Shown: positions 55,632 through 63,838 of the stretch, in pieces
Numbering within the stretch: position 1 is the first letter of the stretch
Layout: each line of letters begins with the position of its first letter
Assembly: GCF_019204005.1 (NCBI RefSeq)
Contig: NZ_JAGSPA010000005.1
Location: forward strand, 1 to 64,000
Direction of reading: 5' to 3'
Source of the DNA: Pacificimonas pallii
GTDB taxonomy: Bacteria; Pseudomonadota; Alphaproteobacteria; Sphingomonadales; Sphingomonadaceae
Length of the DNA stretch: 64,000 bases
The notes under the pieces: generated by a model
The model's input: the letters and a program-made list of their open reading frames with translations, nothing else
Told to the model about the DNA's origin: nothing
The model's database searches: none
Position numbers and translations under genes: made by a program

Positions 55632-55652
55632 AGCTAGTCACAAACAATGATG
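55632..55652. promoter_or_regulatory. Shared element, copy 1 (lipoprotein upstream region)
   Basis: AGCTAGTC-A-CAAACA-A-T-G-ATG lies 107 to 127 bases before the lipoprotein start. It matches copy 2 at 56557 in 18 of 21 positions. The flanking 55526-55743 is A/T-rich and otherwise featureless. Confidence 0.5.
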
Positions 55653-55743
55653 CTTATATGACAATGAAAACAAAAAGTTTTCTATGAAAAACACATGACA
55701 TTGATGTTGCGTTTTTGTGACTCAAGTGGCCGCCGGTAGGGCG

Positions 55744-56526
55744 TCAGCGCTGGGGAATTTCCACCGTTCGTTCCGCGCCCGCGCGAACATATGTCAGCGT
55801 TCCGCCGCGTCCTGCGACAACATCTCCTGCAAGTTCCTGAACGCGCTCGGAATCGTCAAACGGATTATCATCGAACTCCACCAGCAGGTCGCCTGCGCGC
55901 AGACCGAGCGCCGACAGAACCGGCGGCGCGGCCGTCAGCCGATAGCCGCGATATCCCGCCTCTTCGGCTTCTTCCATGCTTAGGCTCATCGCGGTGAAGG
56001 CGGTGTCGCGCGCGGCTGTGGCGGTCTGAGCGGTTGCACCGATATCTGCGGATGCGGACGGTGCATCAGTTGACTTCGCGCCGTTAACGTCTGCGCTCTC
56101 CAGGCCCGCAGCTGTCAGTGTGAGACGCCGAGTCGCGCCCGACGCCGTACCAAAGATCGCGTAGCGCGGTCCGACTTCGGTCAGCGTCCAACCGCTTATC
56201 ATGGTGCGTCCAACAGGCACGCGGCGCTGTTTCCCGTCCGCCATTTCCAAAAAAGCGGCACCGCCGCCGTGCCGGGCGGAAACACCGGTCAGTGTGATCC
56301 CGGCGGGCCAGGTGGCGGTTGCGGGCGGCGCGGGCTGGGCACGCGAAATGGCTGGCCGCGCCATTTGCGGCTGGGGAGCGACAAGGATGGGAGCGCGGTC
56401 CGTCTCCTGGGTTTTATCCGTACTGGAAAACACGAACACCAGGGCAAGAATGACAATGATTGCCGCGCCAAATAGCAGCATGAGGCGCTCGCGGCGGGAC
56501 AGGCGGGTTAGATATTCGATAGCCAT
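55744..56526 (-). CDS. GspC-like protein with PDZ domain, divergent from the gsp operon
   Basis: A 260-residue inner-membrane protein with the complete layout of type II secretion GspC. One transmembrane helix (LMLLFGAAIIVILALVFVF, about 15-33), a Pro-rich periplasmic linker, the HR domain (ITLTGVSARHGGGAAFLEMADGKQRRVPVGRTMISGWTLTEVGPRYAIFG) and a C-terminal PDZ domain (YRLTAAPPVLSALGLRAGDLLVEFDDNPFDDSERVQELAGDV). GspC connects the inner-membrane platform with the secretin and helps choose substrates. That it is encoded apart from gspD, on the opposite strand and in addition to a PDZ-less GspC, is unusual. It leads in the direction of the lipoprotein and receptor genes. Confidence 0.85.
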   Translation of the reverse strand: MAIEYLTRLSRRERLMLLFGAAIIVILALVFVFSSTDKTQETDRAPILVAPQPQMARPAISRAQPAPPATATWPAGITLTGVSARHGGGAAFLEMADGKQRRVPVGRTMISGWTLTEVGPRYAIFGTASGATRRLTLTAAGLESADVNGAKSTDAPSASADIGATAQTATAARDTAFTAMSLSMEEAEEAGYRGYRLTAAPPVLSALGLRAGDLLVEFDDNPFDDSERVQELAGDVVAGRGGTLTYVRAGAERTVEIPQR

Positions 56527-56556
56527 AGGTCGCCGCTAAACGGATGCGGCTGTTCC

Positions 56557-56577
56557 AGCTAGTCGCAAACATTAATG
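56557..56577. promoter_or_regulatory. Shared element, copy 2 (gsp divergent promoter region)
   Basis: AGCTAGTC-G-CAAACA-T-T-A-ATG lies 31 to 51 bases before the divergent GspC-like gene and 96 to 116 before the plus-strand gspC. It matches copy 1 in 18 of 21 positions and in the same orientation. The rest of 56527-56672 shows no other feature. Confidence 0.5.
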
Positions 56578-56672
56578 TGACGAAATTGACCGAGAAATGT
56601 CAATAAAGTGTCACGTCGTCGGCCTAGTCATGCGGAAAATTTCCATCCGCTACTTAACGATTCGGACGGCTC

Positions 56673-57146
56673 ATGACACCTGTTATCCACAGGGCATTTC
56701 CGCGCGCCTTTCCTGTATTGGAGGGCATATTCATGTTTGGCGTCGCCATTGCCGCCGCGCATCTGATATGGGCATTCTTCGCAACTGTCGGACCTGTCGG
56801 CGACTATCCGGTGCCGCAGAAGACCACTGCGCCGGCAACCGAATTTGTCGGTCTGGACGCGGTTTTCGGATTTCAGGCGCAGGGCGGCGATACCGTGATC
56901 AGCGCCAGCGGCATCGAATTGTTCGGGCTTCGCCTCAATCGTGCCAGCGGCCAGGGTTCGGCCATTCTCGCGCTGCCTGCCGAGCCGCAGCGGAGTTATC
57001 GCGTGGGTGAAGAGATCGGGCCCGGTATCGCGCTTTCCAGCGTGCATTTCGATCATGTCATCCTGACCAATCGCGGCGTCCGGGAGGCGATCTATATCGA
57101 TCAGTCCAGGCCCGCCGCGCCGGTCGGGCAGGGGACAGGTGAATGA
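56673..57146 (+). CDS. gspC: Type II secretion GspC (short form, no PDZ)
   Basis: A 157-residue protein with one transmembrane helix (LEGIFMFGVAIAAAHLIWAFF) and a periplasmic HR domain (TVISASGIELFGLRLNRASGQGSAILALPAEPQRSYRVGEEIGPGIALSSVHFDHVILTNRG). It ends soon after, so the PDZ domain of classical GspC is absent. It would link the inner-membrane complex to the secretin GspD. Its stop codon overlaps gspD (ATGA), so it is the first gene of the plus-strand gsp operon. Similar short forms are sometimes named type II secretion protein N. Confidence 0.85.
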   Translation: MTPVIHRAFPRAFPVLEGIFMFGVAIAAAHLIWAFFATVGPVGDYPVPQKTTAPATEFVGLDAVFGFQAQGGDTVISASGIELFGLRLNRASGQGSAILALPAEPQRSYRVGEEIGPGIALSSVHFDHVILTNRGVREAIYIDQSRPAAPVGQGTGE

Positions 57147-59221
57147 GCATTTTCGCAAGATTCGCTCTGGCCCTCACGCTGATCCTGTCATTCGCCGGGC
57201 CTGCGGGCGCGCAGCAATATCTTAACCTGCGCGATGCTGATATTCGCGCCTTTATCGAGGATGCCAGCCGCGTCACCGGTCGCACGATGGTGATCGATCC
57301 CGCTGTCGAAGGCACGGTGTCGATCGTCAGCGAGCGCCCGCTCAGCCGTGCCCAGTATTTCGAGGTCTTCCTCGAAACGCTGCGCGCCAATGGCCTGGTG
57401 GCGGTACCCATTTCAGGCGGCGGTCTTCGAATCGCACCCGCTGCGGATGCGGCAAGAGAGCCGACGCGGGGCGGCGGCGGCCGGTTTGTCACGCGGGTGA
57501 TCCCGCTCAGCCAGATTGGCGCCGCCGCCGCGAGGGAGGCTGTGACGCCTCTCATCAGTACCAATGGCCAGGTAAGCGCCAGTGTTAGCGGTAACGCGCT
57601 GGTCGTCGCGGACTATGAAGATAATCTGGCGCGCATTCGCGGCGTCCTGTCGGAAATTGACCGCGACCGCTCGGCCATGCGTCTGATCGGCCTCGACAAC
57701 GCCGGCGCGCGGGAGATCGCCGCCGCCATTTCGGATATTGGCCGTTCGGAAACGGGCGGCAGTCCGATTGCTGTCGTGCCCGTGGACAGTTCCAACTCCG
57801 TGATCCTGCGCGGTGATCCTGCACGGGTGGCGCAAATGGCATCGATTGTCGCGCAGCTCGATTCGCGCGCCGCGCTGGGTGCGGACGTGCGGGTGCATTA
57901 CCTCGAACATGCCGATGCGGCGGCGCTGCTACCTGTGCTCCAGCAGATTGCGGGACAGCGGACCAGCGTGTCGACCGTTGCGCCCGTACCGACGAATACG
58001 GCAAGCGATACCAATACCGCACCGGCGCAGCCAATGGCCACGGGCAATCCGGGCCGCGCTGTCATCGCGCGCTACGAGGGCACGAATGCGCTCATCATTT
58101 CCGCGCCGCCTGATGTGCAGCGTACGCTGGGCGAGGTGATCCGCCAACTCGATACGCGGCGCGAGCAGGTGCTGGTCGAGGCACTGATCCTTGAGGTATC
58201 CGACAATGCCGCGCGGGAACTCGGCGTGCAGTTCCTGCTGGCGGGCACTGACGGCACAATCCCTTTCGCGAGCACCAATTATTCCAACCAGGTGGTCAAT
58301 CCTCTGGTCCTGGGCGGTGCGATCGCGACGGAGCGGCTGAAGAATGATACGACTGTATCCGTGGACGGCGACGTCGTCGCGCGCAGCGGCGGCACCGCGC
58401 TTCGCGAGCCATTGCAGCAGGCGGCGGCGCAGCAGCTGCTGAATGTGCAGGGCGGTCTGTTCGGCGTCGGCGGACAGGTGGGGCAGGTCATCTTCGGCGC
58501 GATCCTGAATGCGGTGAAGACGGACACGGCCTCCAACGTCCTGTCCACACCGTCTCTCATGATGCTGGACAATCAGCCGGGCCGCATTCTTGTCGGTCAG
58601 GAAATTCCCATCACGACGGGCGAAGCGCTGAGCGATAATTTCGACAACGCGTTTCGGACCGTCGAGCGGCAGAATGTCGGCATTCAGCTGGAGGTGACGC
58701 CGCAGATCAATGCCGGCGGCGCGATCAAGCTGTTTATCCGGCAGGAAGTCTCTTCGATCGCCGGTCCTGTCACCCGCGGCAGTGCCGATCTGATCCTCAA
58801 CACACGTGAAATCGAAACGGTGATCACCGTCGACGACGGCGACATCGTCGCGATGGGGGGGCTGCTCGATGAAAACGAGCGCCGGACCATTGAGAAGATT
58901 CCGCTGCTTGGTGACATTCCGGTCATCGGCGAGCTCTTCACCAGCCGCTCCCGCTCGAAACAGCAGACCAACCTGATCGTTTTTATCCGCCCCCGGATTT
59001 TGAAGGATCGCAAGGACGCGCAGGCCGTCGCGGCCCAGCGCTATGATTATATGCGCGCGACGCATCTCGCTCACGACCCCGATAGCGAGCCTGCCATGGA
59101 CCGCGTGCTCCGGACATATCTCGGCACTGTGCCGCCCTCCGTAATTCCTGCGGAACTGGTGCCGACGGCGGCGCCGAATGCTGCGCCGCCCGCGGTTCAA
59201 CAGGGGGAGGGCAATAATTGA
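57143..59221 (+). CDS. gspD: Type II secretion secretin
   Basis: Outer-membrane channel of 692 residues. A signal peptide (FARFALALTLILSFAGPAGAQ) is followed by the N0 domain (YLNLRDADIRAFIEDASRVTGRTMVIDPAVEGTVSIVS), N1-N3 domains (VTRVIPLSQIGAAAAREAVTPLIS, MRLIGLDNAGAREIAAAI, VHYLEHADAAALLPVLQQIAG) and the secretin core (VEALILEVSDNAARELGVQFLLAG, NVLSTPSLMMLDNQPGRILVGQEIPITTG, ENERRTIEKIPLLGDIPVIGELFTSRSRSKQQTNLIVFIRPRIL). The C-terminal tail would bind a pilotin, which I do not see in the window. It is coupled to gspC and gspE by overlaps. Confidence 0.95.
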   Translation: MSIFARFALALTLILSFAGPAGAQQYLNLRDADIRAFIEDASRVTGRTMVIDPAVEGTVSIVSERPLSRAQYFEVFLETLRANGLVAVPISGGGLRIAPAADAAREPTRGGGGRFVTRVIPLSQIGAAAAREAVTPLISTNGQVSASVSGNALVVADYEDNLARIRGVLSEIDRDRSAMRLIGLDNAGAREIAAAISDIGRSETGGSPIAVVPVDSSNSVILRGDPARVAQMASIVAQLDSRAALGADVRVHYLEHADAAALLPVLQQIAGQRTSVSTVAPVPTNTASDTNTAPAQPMATGNPGRAVIARYEGTNALIISAPPDVQRTLGEVIRQLDTRREQVLVEALILEVSDNAARELGVQFLLAGTDGTIPFASTNYSNQVVNPLVLGGAIATERLKNDTTVSVDGDVVARSGGTALREPLQQAAAQQLLNVQGGLFGVGGQVGQVIFGAILNAVKTDTASNVLSTPSLMMLDNQPGRILVGQEIPITTGEALSDNFDNAFRTVERQNVGIQLEVTPQINAGGAIKLFIRQEVSSIAGPVTRGSADLILNTREIETVITVDDGDIVAMGGLLDENERRTIEKIPLLGDIPVIGELFTSRSRSKQQTNLIVFIRPRILKDRKDAQAVAAQRYDYMRATHLAHDPDSEPAMDRVLRTYLGTVPPSVIPAELVPTAAPNAAPPAVQQGEGNN

Positions 59222-60780
59222 CCATGGATGACCGGGACATTTCACCCGCTGGTGCATCAGGGCAGGCGCTGGCGCCAGCCGATCCGCTTCCCTATGCCTT
59301 CGCAAAAAGGCACGGCATTCTCATCGTCGATCCGGCGGGCGCGGAAGTCAGCGTCGGTATGCGGGATGATGCAGACCCGTCGATCCTGACGGAAGTCCGC
59401 CGCCATGTGGGCCGTGCCATCACCGTTCGCTTTGTGAGCGCGAAGGAATTCGAAGACCTGCTGAGCGATGCGTACGGCGCCAATGGCCTCGATGCCGGTG
59501 CGATGAGCGGCGAGCTGGAGGGCATGGCCGACCTCGGTGCTCTCAGTGAGGATTTCCCAGACGCTGCCGACCTGCTCGATTCCAGCGACGATGCCCCCGT
59601 CATCCGTCTGATCAATGGCGTGCTTGCGGAATCCATCCGCGAGGGCGCGTCTGACATTCATGTCGAACCGTTTGAAAGCGCGCTCGTCGTTCGCCTGCGT
59701 GTCGACGGTATGTTGCGTGAAGTGCTGCGCCTGCCCGCCAAGGTCGCGCCGCTCGTCACCAGCCGAATCAAGGTCATGGCGCGCCTCGATATTGCCGAGC
59801 GGCGCGTGCCGCAGGATGGGCGCATTGGGCTCACGCTGGGCGGGCGCCAGCTCGACGTTCGCGTTTCCACATTGCCCGCGCGGGGCGGGGAGCGCGTGGT
59901 CATGCGTATCCTCGACAAGGAACAGGCAGAGCTTGGCCTGGCCGATCTGGGCATGCCGTCCGACCTGTTGGCGCACTTCACCGACGCCATCGGCGAACCC
60001 AATGGCATCATATTGGTGACGGGCCCAACCGGCTCGGGCAAAACGACGACGCTCTATTCCGGCCTTCGCATGCTCAATGACGGGCAGCGCAATATCCTGA
60101 CGGTGGAGGATCCCGTCGAATATGCCGTCGAGGGCATCGGTCAGACCCAGGTCAATGCCAAGGTCGGCATGAGCTTTGCGACCGGCCTGCGGGCGATCCT
60201 GCGGCAGGACCCGGATATCGTCATGGTGGGCGAGATTCGCGATCATGAGACGGCGGAGATTGCCGTGCAGGCATCGCTTACGGGTCACCTCGTGCTTTCG
60301 ACGGTGCACACGAATGACGCCGTCGGCGCGATCAGCCGCCTGCGCGATCTTGGGGTCGAGCCATTCCTGCTGGCATCATCCCTAAGGCTTGTGATGGCGC
60401 AGCGACTGGTGCGCGCGCTTTGCAATGATTGCGCCGAGGCGCATCCGGCAACGGCGTCAGAGGCGGCCCCGCTCGGCCTTGATACGGGAACGACCATCCG
60501 TACGCCGCGCGGCTGCCCTGCCTGCGGAAACACGGGCTATCGCGGGCGCGTGGGCATTTACGAGATGATACGGATCGACCAGTCGATGCGCGATTTGATG
60601 CTATCCGGGGCGGATGAAGGCATTCTTGCCCGTCAGGCGTTCGGGACCATGCCAAATCTGGCATCGTCTGCCCGCCGCCTGGTTATGGAGGGCCGGACGA
60701 CGGTCGCTGAAGCCGTCCGGATCCTGCGCAAGGATTCTCCGACCGATCCCGAACCGGTGATGGCCGATGCCCAGCTATGA
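59218..60780 (+). CDS. gspE: Type II secretion ATPase
   Basis: Cytoplasmic hexameric ATPase of 520 residues that drives pseudopilus assembly. Walker A GPTGSGKTTT (about 268-277), the Asp box ILTVEDPVEYAVEGIGQTQVNAKVGMSFATGLRAILRQDPDIVMVGEIRDHETAEIAVQASLTGHLVLSTVHTNDA with Walker B and the His box, and the tetracysteine zinc domain (CNDC and CPAC). The TTG at 59218 forms TTGA with the gspD stop codon and has GGGGGAGG seven bases upstream; the ATG at 59224 is the alternative and would be only two codons shorter. It overlaps gspF by 14 bases. Confidence 0.95.
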   Translation: MTMDDRDISPAGASGQALAPADPLPYAFAKRHGILIVDPAGAEVSVGMRDDADPSILTEVRRHVGRAITVRFVSAKEFEDLLSDAYGANGLDAGAMSGELEGMADLGALSEDFPDAADLLDSSDDAPVIRLINGVLAESIREGASDIHVEPFESALVVRLRVDGMLREVLRLPAKVAPLVTSRIKVMARLDIAERRVPQDGRIGLTLGGRQLDVRVSTLPARGGERVVMRILDKEQAELGLADLGMPSDLLAHFTDAIGEPNGIILVTGPTGSGKTTTLYSGLRMLNDGQRNILTVEDPVEYAVEGIGQTQVNAKVGMSFATGLRAILRQDPDIVMVGEIRDHETAEIAVQASLTGHLVLSTVHTNDAVGAISRLRDLGVEPFLLASSLRLVMAQRLVRALCNDCAEAHPATASEAAPLGLDTGTTIRTPRGCPACGNTGYRGRVGIYEMIRIDQSMRDLMLSGADEGILARQAFGTMPNLASSARRLVMEGRTTVAEAVRILRKDSPTDPEPVMADAQL

Positions 60781-61981
60781 TTACCTCGCCATCGACGCGG
60801 GCGGGAGGGAGCGCAGTGGCGCCCTGACGGCGGCAGGCGAAATGGCGGTGCGCGATCTGCTGTCCGCGCGCGGCCTTATTCCCGTTCGCATAAACGCAGC
60901 GACGCGCGCGGCACCGTCGGCCGCCGGTCCGGCACTGTTCGAAAAGAAGCTGTCGGCAAAACAGCTGACCCTCTTCACGCGGCAGCTGTCGACGCTGATC
61001 ACCGTAACCCCCCTGGAGGAGGCGCTTCGCAGTATCTCCGGTCAGGCGGACAAACCGCATATTCGGCGGATCATCGGCAATGTTCACGCGGGCGTGGTGG
61101 AGGGCAAACGCCTCGGCGCGGCGCTTGGCGATGAGCCCGGCAGCTTTCCGCCGCTATACCGCGCGATGGTCGCGGCGGGCGAAGGCTCCGGCGCGATGAC
61201 GGAAATCCTCGACCGTCTCGCGGCGCTGATGGAACGGCAGGCCGAGGTACGGTCGAAGATCGTGACCGCGCTGGTCTACCCGGTCATGCTGGCGCTGGTC
61301 GCCCTGCTGATTGTTACTGGCCTGATGGTCTTCGTCATTCCGCGCGTCGTCGAACAGTTCGACAATATGGGCCAGCAATTGCCGATGCTGACGCGTATCA
61401 CCATCGGCACTTCAGACGCCATGACGACCTACGGTCCCTATGCGCTGATCGCATTTTTCCTTGCGGGCGCGGCGCTCATCTATCGTTTGCGCGATGAGCG
61501 TTTCCGCCTGCGCTTCGACCGGTGGCTGCTGACCTGGCCGCTGATCGGCCGGCTGATCCGGGAGGTGAACGCGGCGCGGCTTGCCCGCACATTGTCCACG
61601 GTTGTCGCCAATGGCATGCCGCTGCTCGACGGCCTGACGGTCACCGCGCGCACCGTGCCCAACCGCGCTGTCCGCGCTGCCTGCCTGTCGATGGTCGAGG
61701 CGGTGAACGAAGGTGGCAGTCTAAGCGGTGCCATGCGCCGCACGGCGCTGTTTCCGCCGCTTCTGGTCCATATGGCGACATCGGGGGAACAGTCGGGCCA
61801 GCTGGACGAGATGCTGGCGCGCGCCGCCGACTATATGGAGCGCGAATTTGACGCCTTCACCACTGGCGCGTTGTCGCTTCTGGAACCAGCCATCATCGTG
61901 GTTATGGGCGGCATGGTCGCGGTTATCGTTCTTTCCATCCTGCTGCCGATCATGCAGCTCAACACCCTTGCAATCAGCTGA
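60767..61981 (+). CDS. gspF: Type II secretion inner-membrane platform protein
   Basis: A 404-residue platform protein with two repeated cytoplasmic domains and three membrane helices. The start YDYLAIDAGGRERSGALTAAGEMAVRDLLSARGLIPVRI, the first T2SSF domain (LTLFTRQLSTLITVTPLEEALRSI), the helix VYPVMLALVALLIVTGLMVFVIPRVVEQF, and the second domain (NAARLARTLSTVVANGMPLLDGLTV) are all typical. The C-terminal membrane helix LEPAIIVVMGGMVAVIVLSILLPIMQLNTLA closes it. GspE and the pseudopilins contact it. Confidence 0.95.
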   Translation: MPSYDYLAIDAGGRERSGALTAAGEMAVRDLLSARGLIPVRINAATRAAPSAAGPALFEKKLSAKQLTLFTRQLSTLITVTPLEEALRSISGQADKPHIRRIIGNVHAGVVEGKRLGAALGDEPGSFPPLYRAMVAAGEGSGAMTEILDRLAALMERQAEVRSKIVTALVYPVMLALVALLIVTGLMVFVIPRVVEQFDNMGQQLPMLTRITIGTSDAMTTYGPYALIAFFLAGAALIYRLRDERFRLRFDRWLLTWPLIGRLIREVNAARLARTLSTVVANGMPLLDGLTVTARTVPNRAVRAACLSMVEAVNEGGSLSGAMRRTALFPPLLVHMATSGEQSGQLDEMLARAADYMEREFDAFTTGALSLLEPAIIVVMGGMVAVIVLSILLPIMQLNTLAIS

Positions 61982-61989
61982 GAAACGTC

Positions 61990-62433
61990 ATGCATAAACC
62001 TGAAGATAGATCTCAAGACGAAGATGGGTTCACCCTCGTCGAACTGATGGTGGTGATTGCCATCCTTGGCCTTTTGACGACCTTTGTCGTCCTGAATGTC
62101 CTTCCTGCCCAGGGTGTGGCGGAGCGCGAAAAGGCGCGCGCCGACATCGCCGTCATCGAGCAGGCGCTGCAGATGTACCGCATCGACAATCGCAGCTTCC
62201 CGTCCACCGCGGACGGCCTCGCGGCGCTGCAACAGGCCCCGGCCGGACTGGCACGTCCGGAGCGCTACCGCGCCGGCGGCTATGTGCAGCGGCTGCCCAC
62301 CGATCCGTGGGGAAATGCCTATCTTTACCAGTTCCCGGGCCAGCGCGGGCAGGTGGACATCTTCTCCTACGGTGCGGACGGCGTTCCCGGCGGGGAGGAT
62401 GAAAATGCCGATATTGGCAATTGGCAGGGATAA
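61990..62433 (+). CDS. gspG: Type II secretion major pseudopilin
   Basis: A 147-residue pseudopilin. The leader MHKPEDRSQDEDG is cleaved after Gly13, before FTLVELMVVIAILGLLTTFVVLNVL, with Glu at +5 of the mature protein. The globular part has the GspG pattern ALQMYRIDNRSFPSTADGLAALQQAP and GYVQRLPTDPWGNAYLYQFPG, then YGADGVPGGEDENADIGNW with the calcium loop. It forms the shaft of the pseudopilus. It starts eight bases after gspF. Confidence 0.96.
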   Translation: MHKPEDRSQDEDGFTLVELMVVIAILGLLTTFVVLNVLPAQGVAEREKARADIAVIEQALQMYRIDNRSFPSTADGLAALQQAPAGLARPERYRAGGYVQRLPTDPWGNAYLYQFPGQRGQVDIFSYGADGVPGGEDENADIGNWQG

Positions 62434-62437
62434 AAGC

Positions 62438-62893
62438 ATGCCGCTTTCCGCTCGCCAGACCGGCTTTACGCTTGTCGAACTGATGGTGGTGTTGGCCATT
62501 GTCGGCGTGGCGAGCGCTGCCGTTGTCATGACCATTCCCGGTGACGAGGTCCGTGCCCGCGAAGAGGCGGAGCGTCTCGGCTCGCGCCTGATCGCCGCGC
62601 GGGACCGGGCGCTGTTTTCCGGCCGGGACACTGCCGCCGTGATGTCCGCCGAGGGCTACCGGTTCGAGGAACGGGTCAATGGCGCCTGGCGGCAAATCCA
62701 GGAAAAACCGCTGGCACCCGCTTCCTGGGAAAGCGGCGTGGGCGTGGGACTGGCACAAGGCGAAGTCGAGCGCGTCCGCTTCGATGCGGTCGGTCTGTCC
62801 GAGGGGACGGCACTCGCACTCACAGGCGGCGCCGAACGCTATATTGTCAACATATCCACCGCCGGGGACGTCACCATCGATGCGCGCCGCTGA
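62438..62893 (+). CDS. gspH: Type II secretion minor pseudopilin
   Basis: A 151-residue minor pseudopilin. The leader MPLSARQTG is cleaved before FTLVELMVVLAIVGVASAAVV. The globular domain follows (DEVRAREEAERLGSRLIAARDRALFSGRDTAAVMSAEGYRFEERVNGAW). I use the ATG at 62438, four bases after gspG; an in-frame ATG at 62405 lies inside gspG and would lengthen the leader. Its end overlaps gspI by 14 bases. GspH tops the pseudopilus with GspI, GspJ and GspK. Confidence 0.9.
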   Translation: MPLSARQTGFTLVELMVVLAIVGVASAAVVMTIPGDEVRAREEAERLGSRLIAARDRALFSGRDTAAVMSAEGYRFEERVNGAWRQIQEKPLAPASWESGVGVGLAQGEVERVRFDAVGLSEGTALALTGGAERYIVNISTAGDVTIDARR

Positions 62894-63236
62894 GACTGGA
62901 TTCAGCCTGGTCGAGGTCATGGTGGCGCTCGGCATCTTATCGCTCGCGATGATGGCGCTGCTGCGCCTGAACGGTGCAAGTGCGAGTACCGCGGTCGCCG
63001 CCGAGCGCGCCGCGCTTGCCGATATCGCCGCCGAAAATGCGATGGTGGAGGCGATGCTCCTGCCGCGTGCGCCCGCCTTTGGAACGAGCACGGCGACGAT
63101 TTTCAATGCCGGGCAGAACTGGACCGTTACGACCGAAGCGGAACGGCTTGGCGACGGTCTGATCCGTCTCCGGGTCGATGTCGCTGATGGAAACGGCGTC
63201 GCCGCATCTCTACAGGGCATGCGGAGCGCCGGATGA
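62880..63236 (+). CDS. gspI: Type II secretion minor pseudopilin
   Basis: A 118-residue pseudopilin with a very short leader (MRAAETG) before FSLVEVMVALGILSLAMMALLRL and Glu at +5. The rest ADIAAENAMVEAMLLPRAPAFGTSTATIFNAGQNWTVT fits GspI. It starts inside gspH and overlaps gspJ by four bases. Confidence 0.93.
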   Translation: MRAAETGFSLVEVMVALGILSLAMMALLRLNGASASTAVAAERAALADIAAENAMVEAMLLPRAPAFGTSTATIFNAGQNWTVTTEAERLGDGLIRLRVDVADGNGVAASLQGMRSAG

Positions 63237-63838
63237 TGCGCCGCAACGAGGTCAGCAGGGAACAGGGTTTCACTTTGGTCGAGACGCTGGTCGCGCTATT
63301 CGTATTCGCACTTGTCGTCGGCGCCAGCACATTTGTTTTCGGGCAGACCGTGAGAGCCAGTCAGGGCATCGAGGCGGCGTCGAAAGAGGTGCAGGCGCTG
63401 CAACGCACCCGCGCCGCGCTGCGCGCCGACCTGCTTCAGATGGTTGCCCGTCCATCGCGCGACGAAAATGGCGATGCGCGCGCCATTCTTGCGGGCGGTG
63501 ACAATGCCGAGGTGCTGCTCGCCTTCGTGCGCCGCGGGCCGGACGACCAGGAACGCGCCGGACGCCCGTCGATGCAATATGTCGAATGGCAGCTGACAGG
63601 GCGGGGTCTTGAACGGCGGACAGCACCTTTTGTCGACGGCGTCGCCGCGGAAACGCCTGCGCTGCTTTTTCCCGGTGCCAGACGTGCCAAAGTGGAATTC
63701 AACGTCAAAGGCGCTTGGAGCGACCGTGTCCCGCGTACCTTGCCGAGCGGCACATATGTGCAGGCAATTCGCCTGACGCTCGATCATCCGCGCTTTGGTC
63801 CCACGCAGCAGCTGTTCATGACCGGCCTTCCCTCGTGA
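63233..63838 (+). CDS. gspJ: Type II secretion minor pseudopilin
   Basis: A 201-residue pseudopilin. The leader MMRRNEVSREQG precedes FTLVETLVALFVFALVVGASTFVFGQTV, with Glu at +5. The globular domain includes SMQYVEWQLTGRGLERRTAPF and ALLFPGARRAKVEF. Length and position between gspI and gspK fit GspJ. The stop codon overlaps the gspK ATG by one base. Confidence 0.93.
   Translation: MMRRNEVSREQGFTLVETLVALFVFALVVGASTFVFGQTVRASQGIEAASKEVQALQRTRAALRADLLQMVARPSRDENGDARAILAGGDNAEVLLAFVRRGPDDQERAGRPSMQYVEWQLTGRGLERRTAPFVDGVAAETPALLFPGARRAKVEFNVKGAWSDRVPRTLPSGTYVQAIRLTLDHPRFGPTQQLFMTGLPS

Noticed and set aside
57929-59305. 458-codon minus-strand open frame opposite gspD
   Set aside because: No motif; gspD carries the secretin signature on the plus strand.
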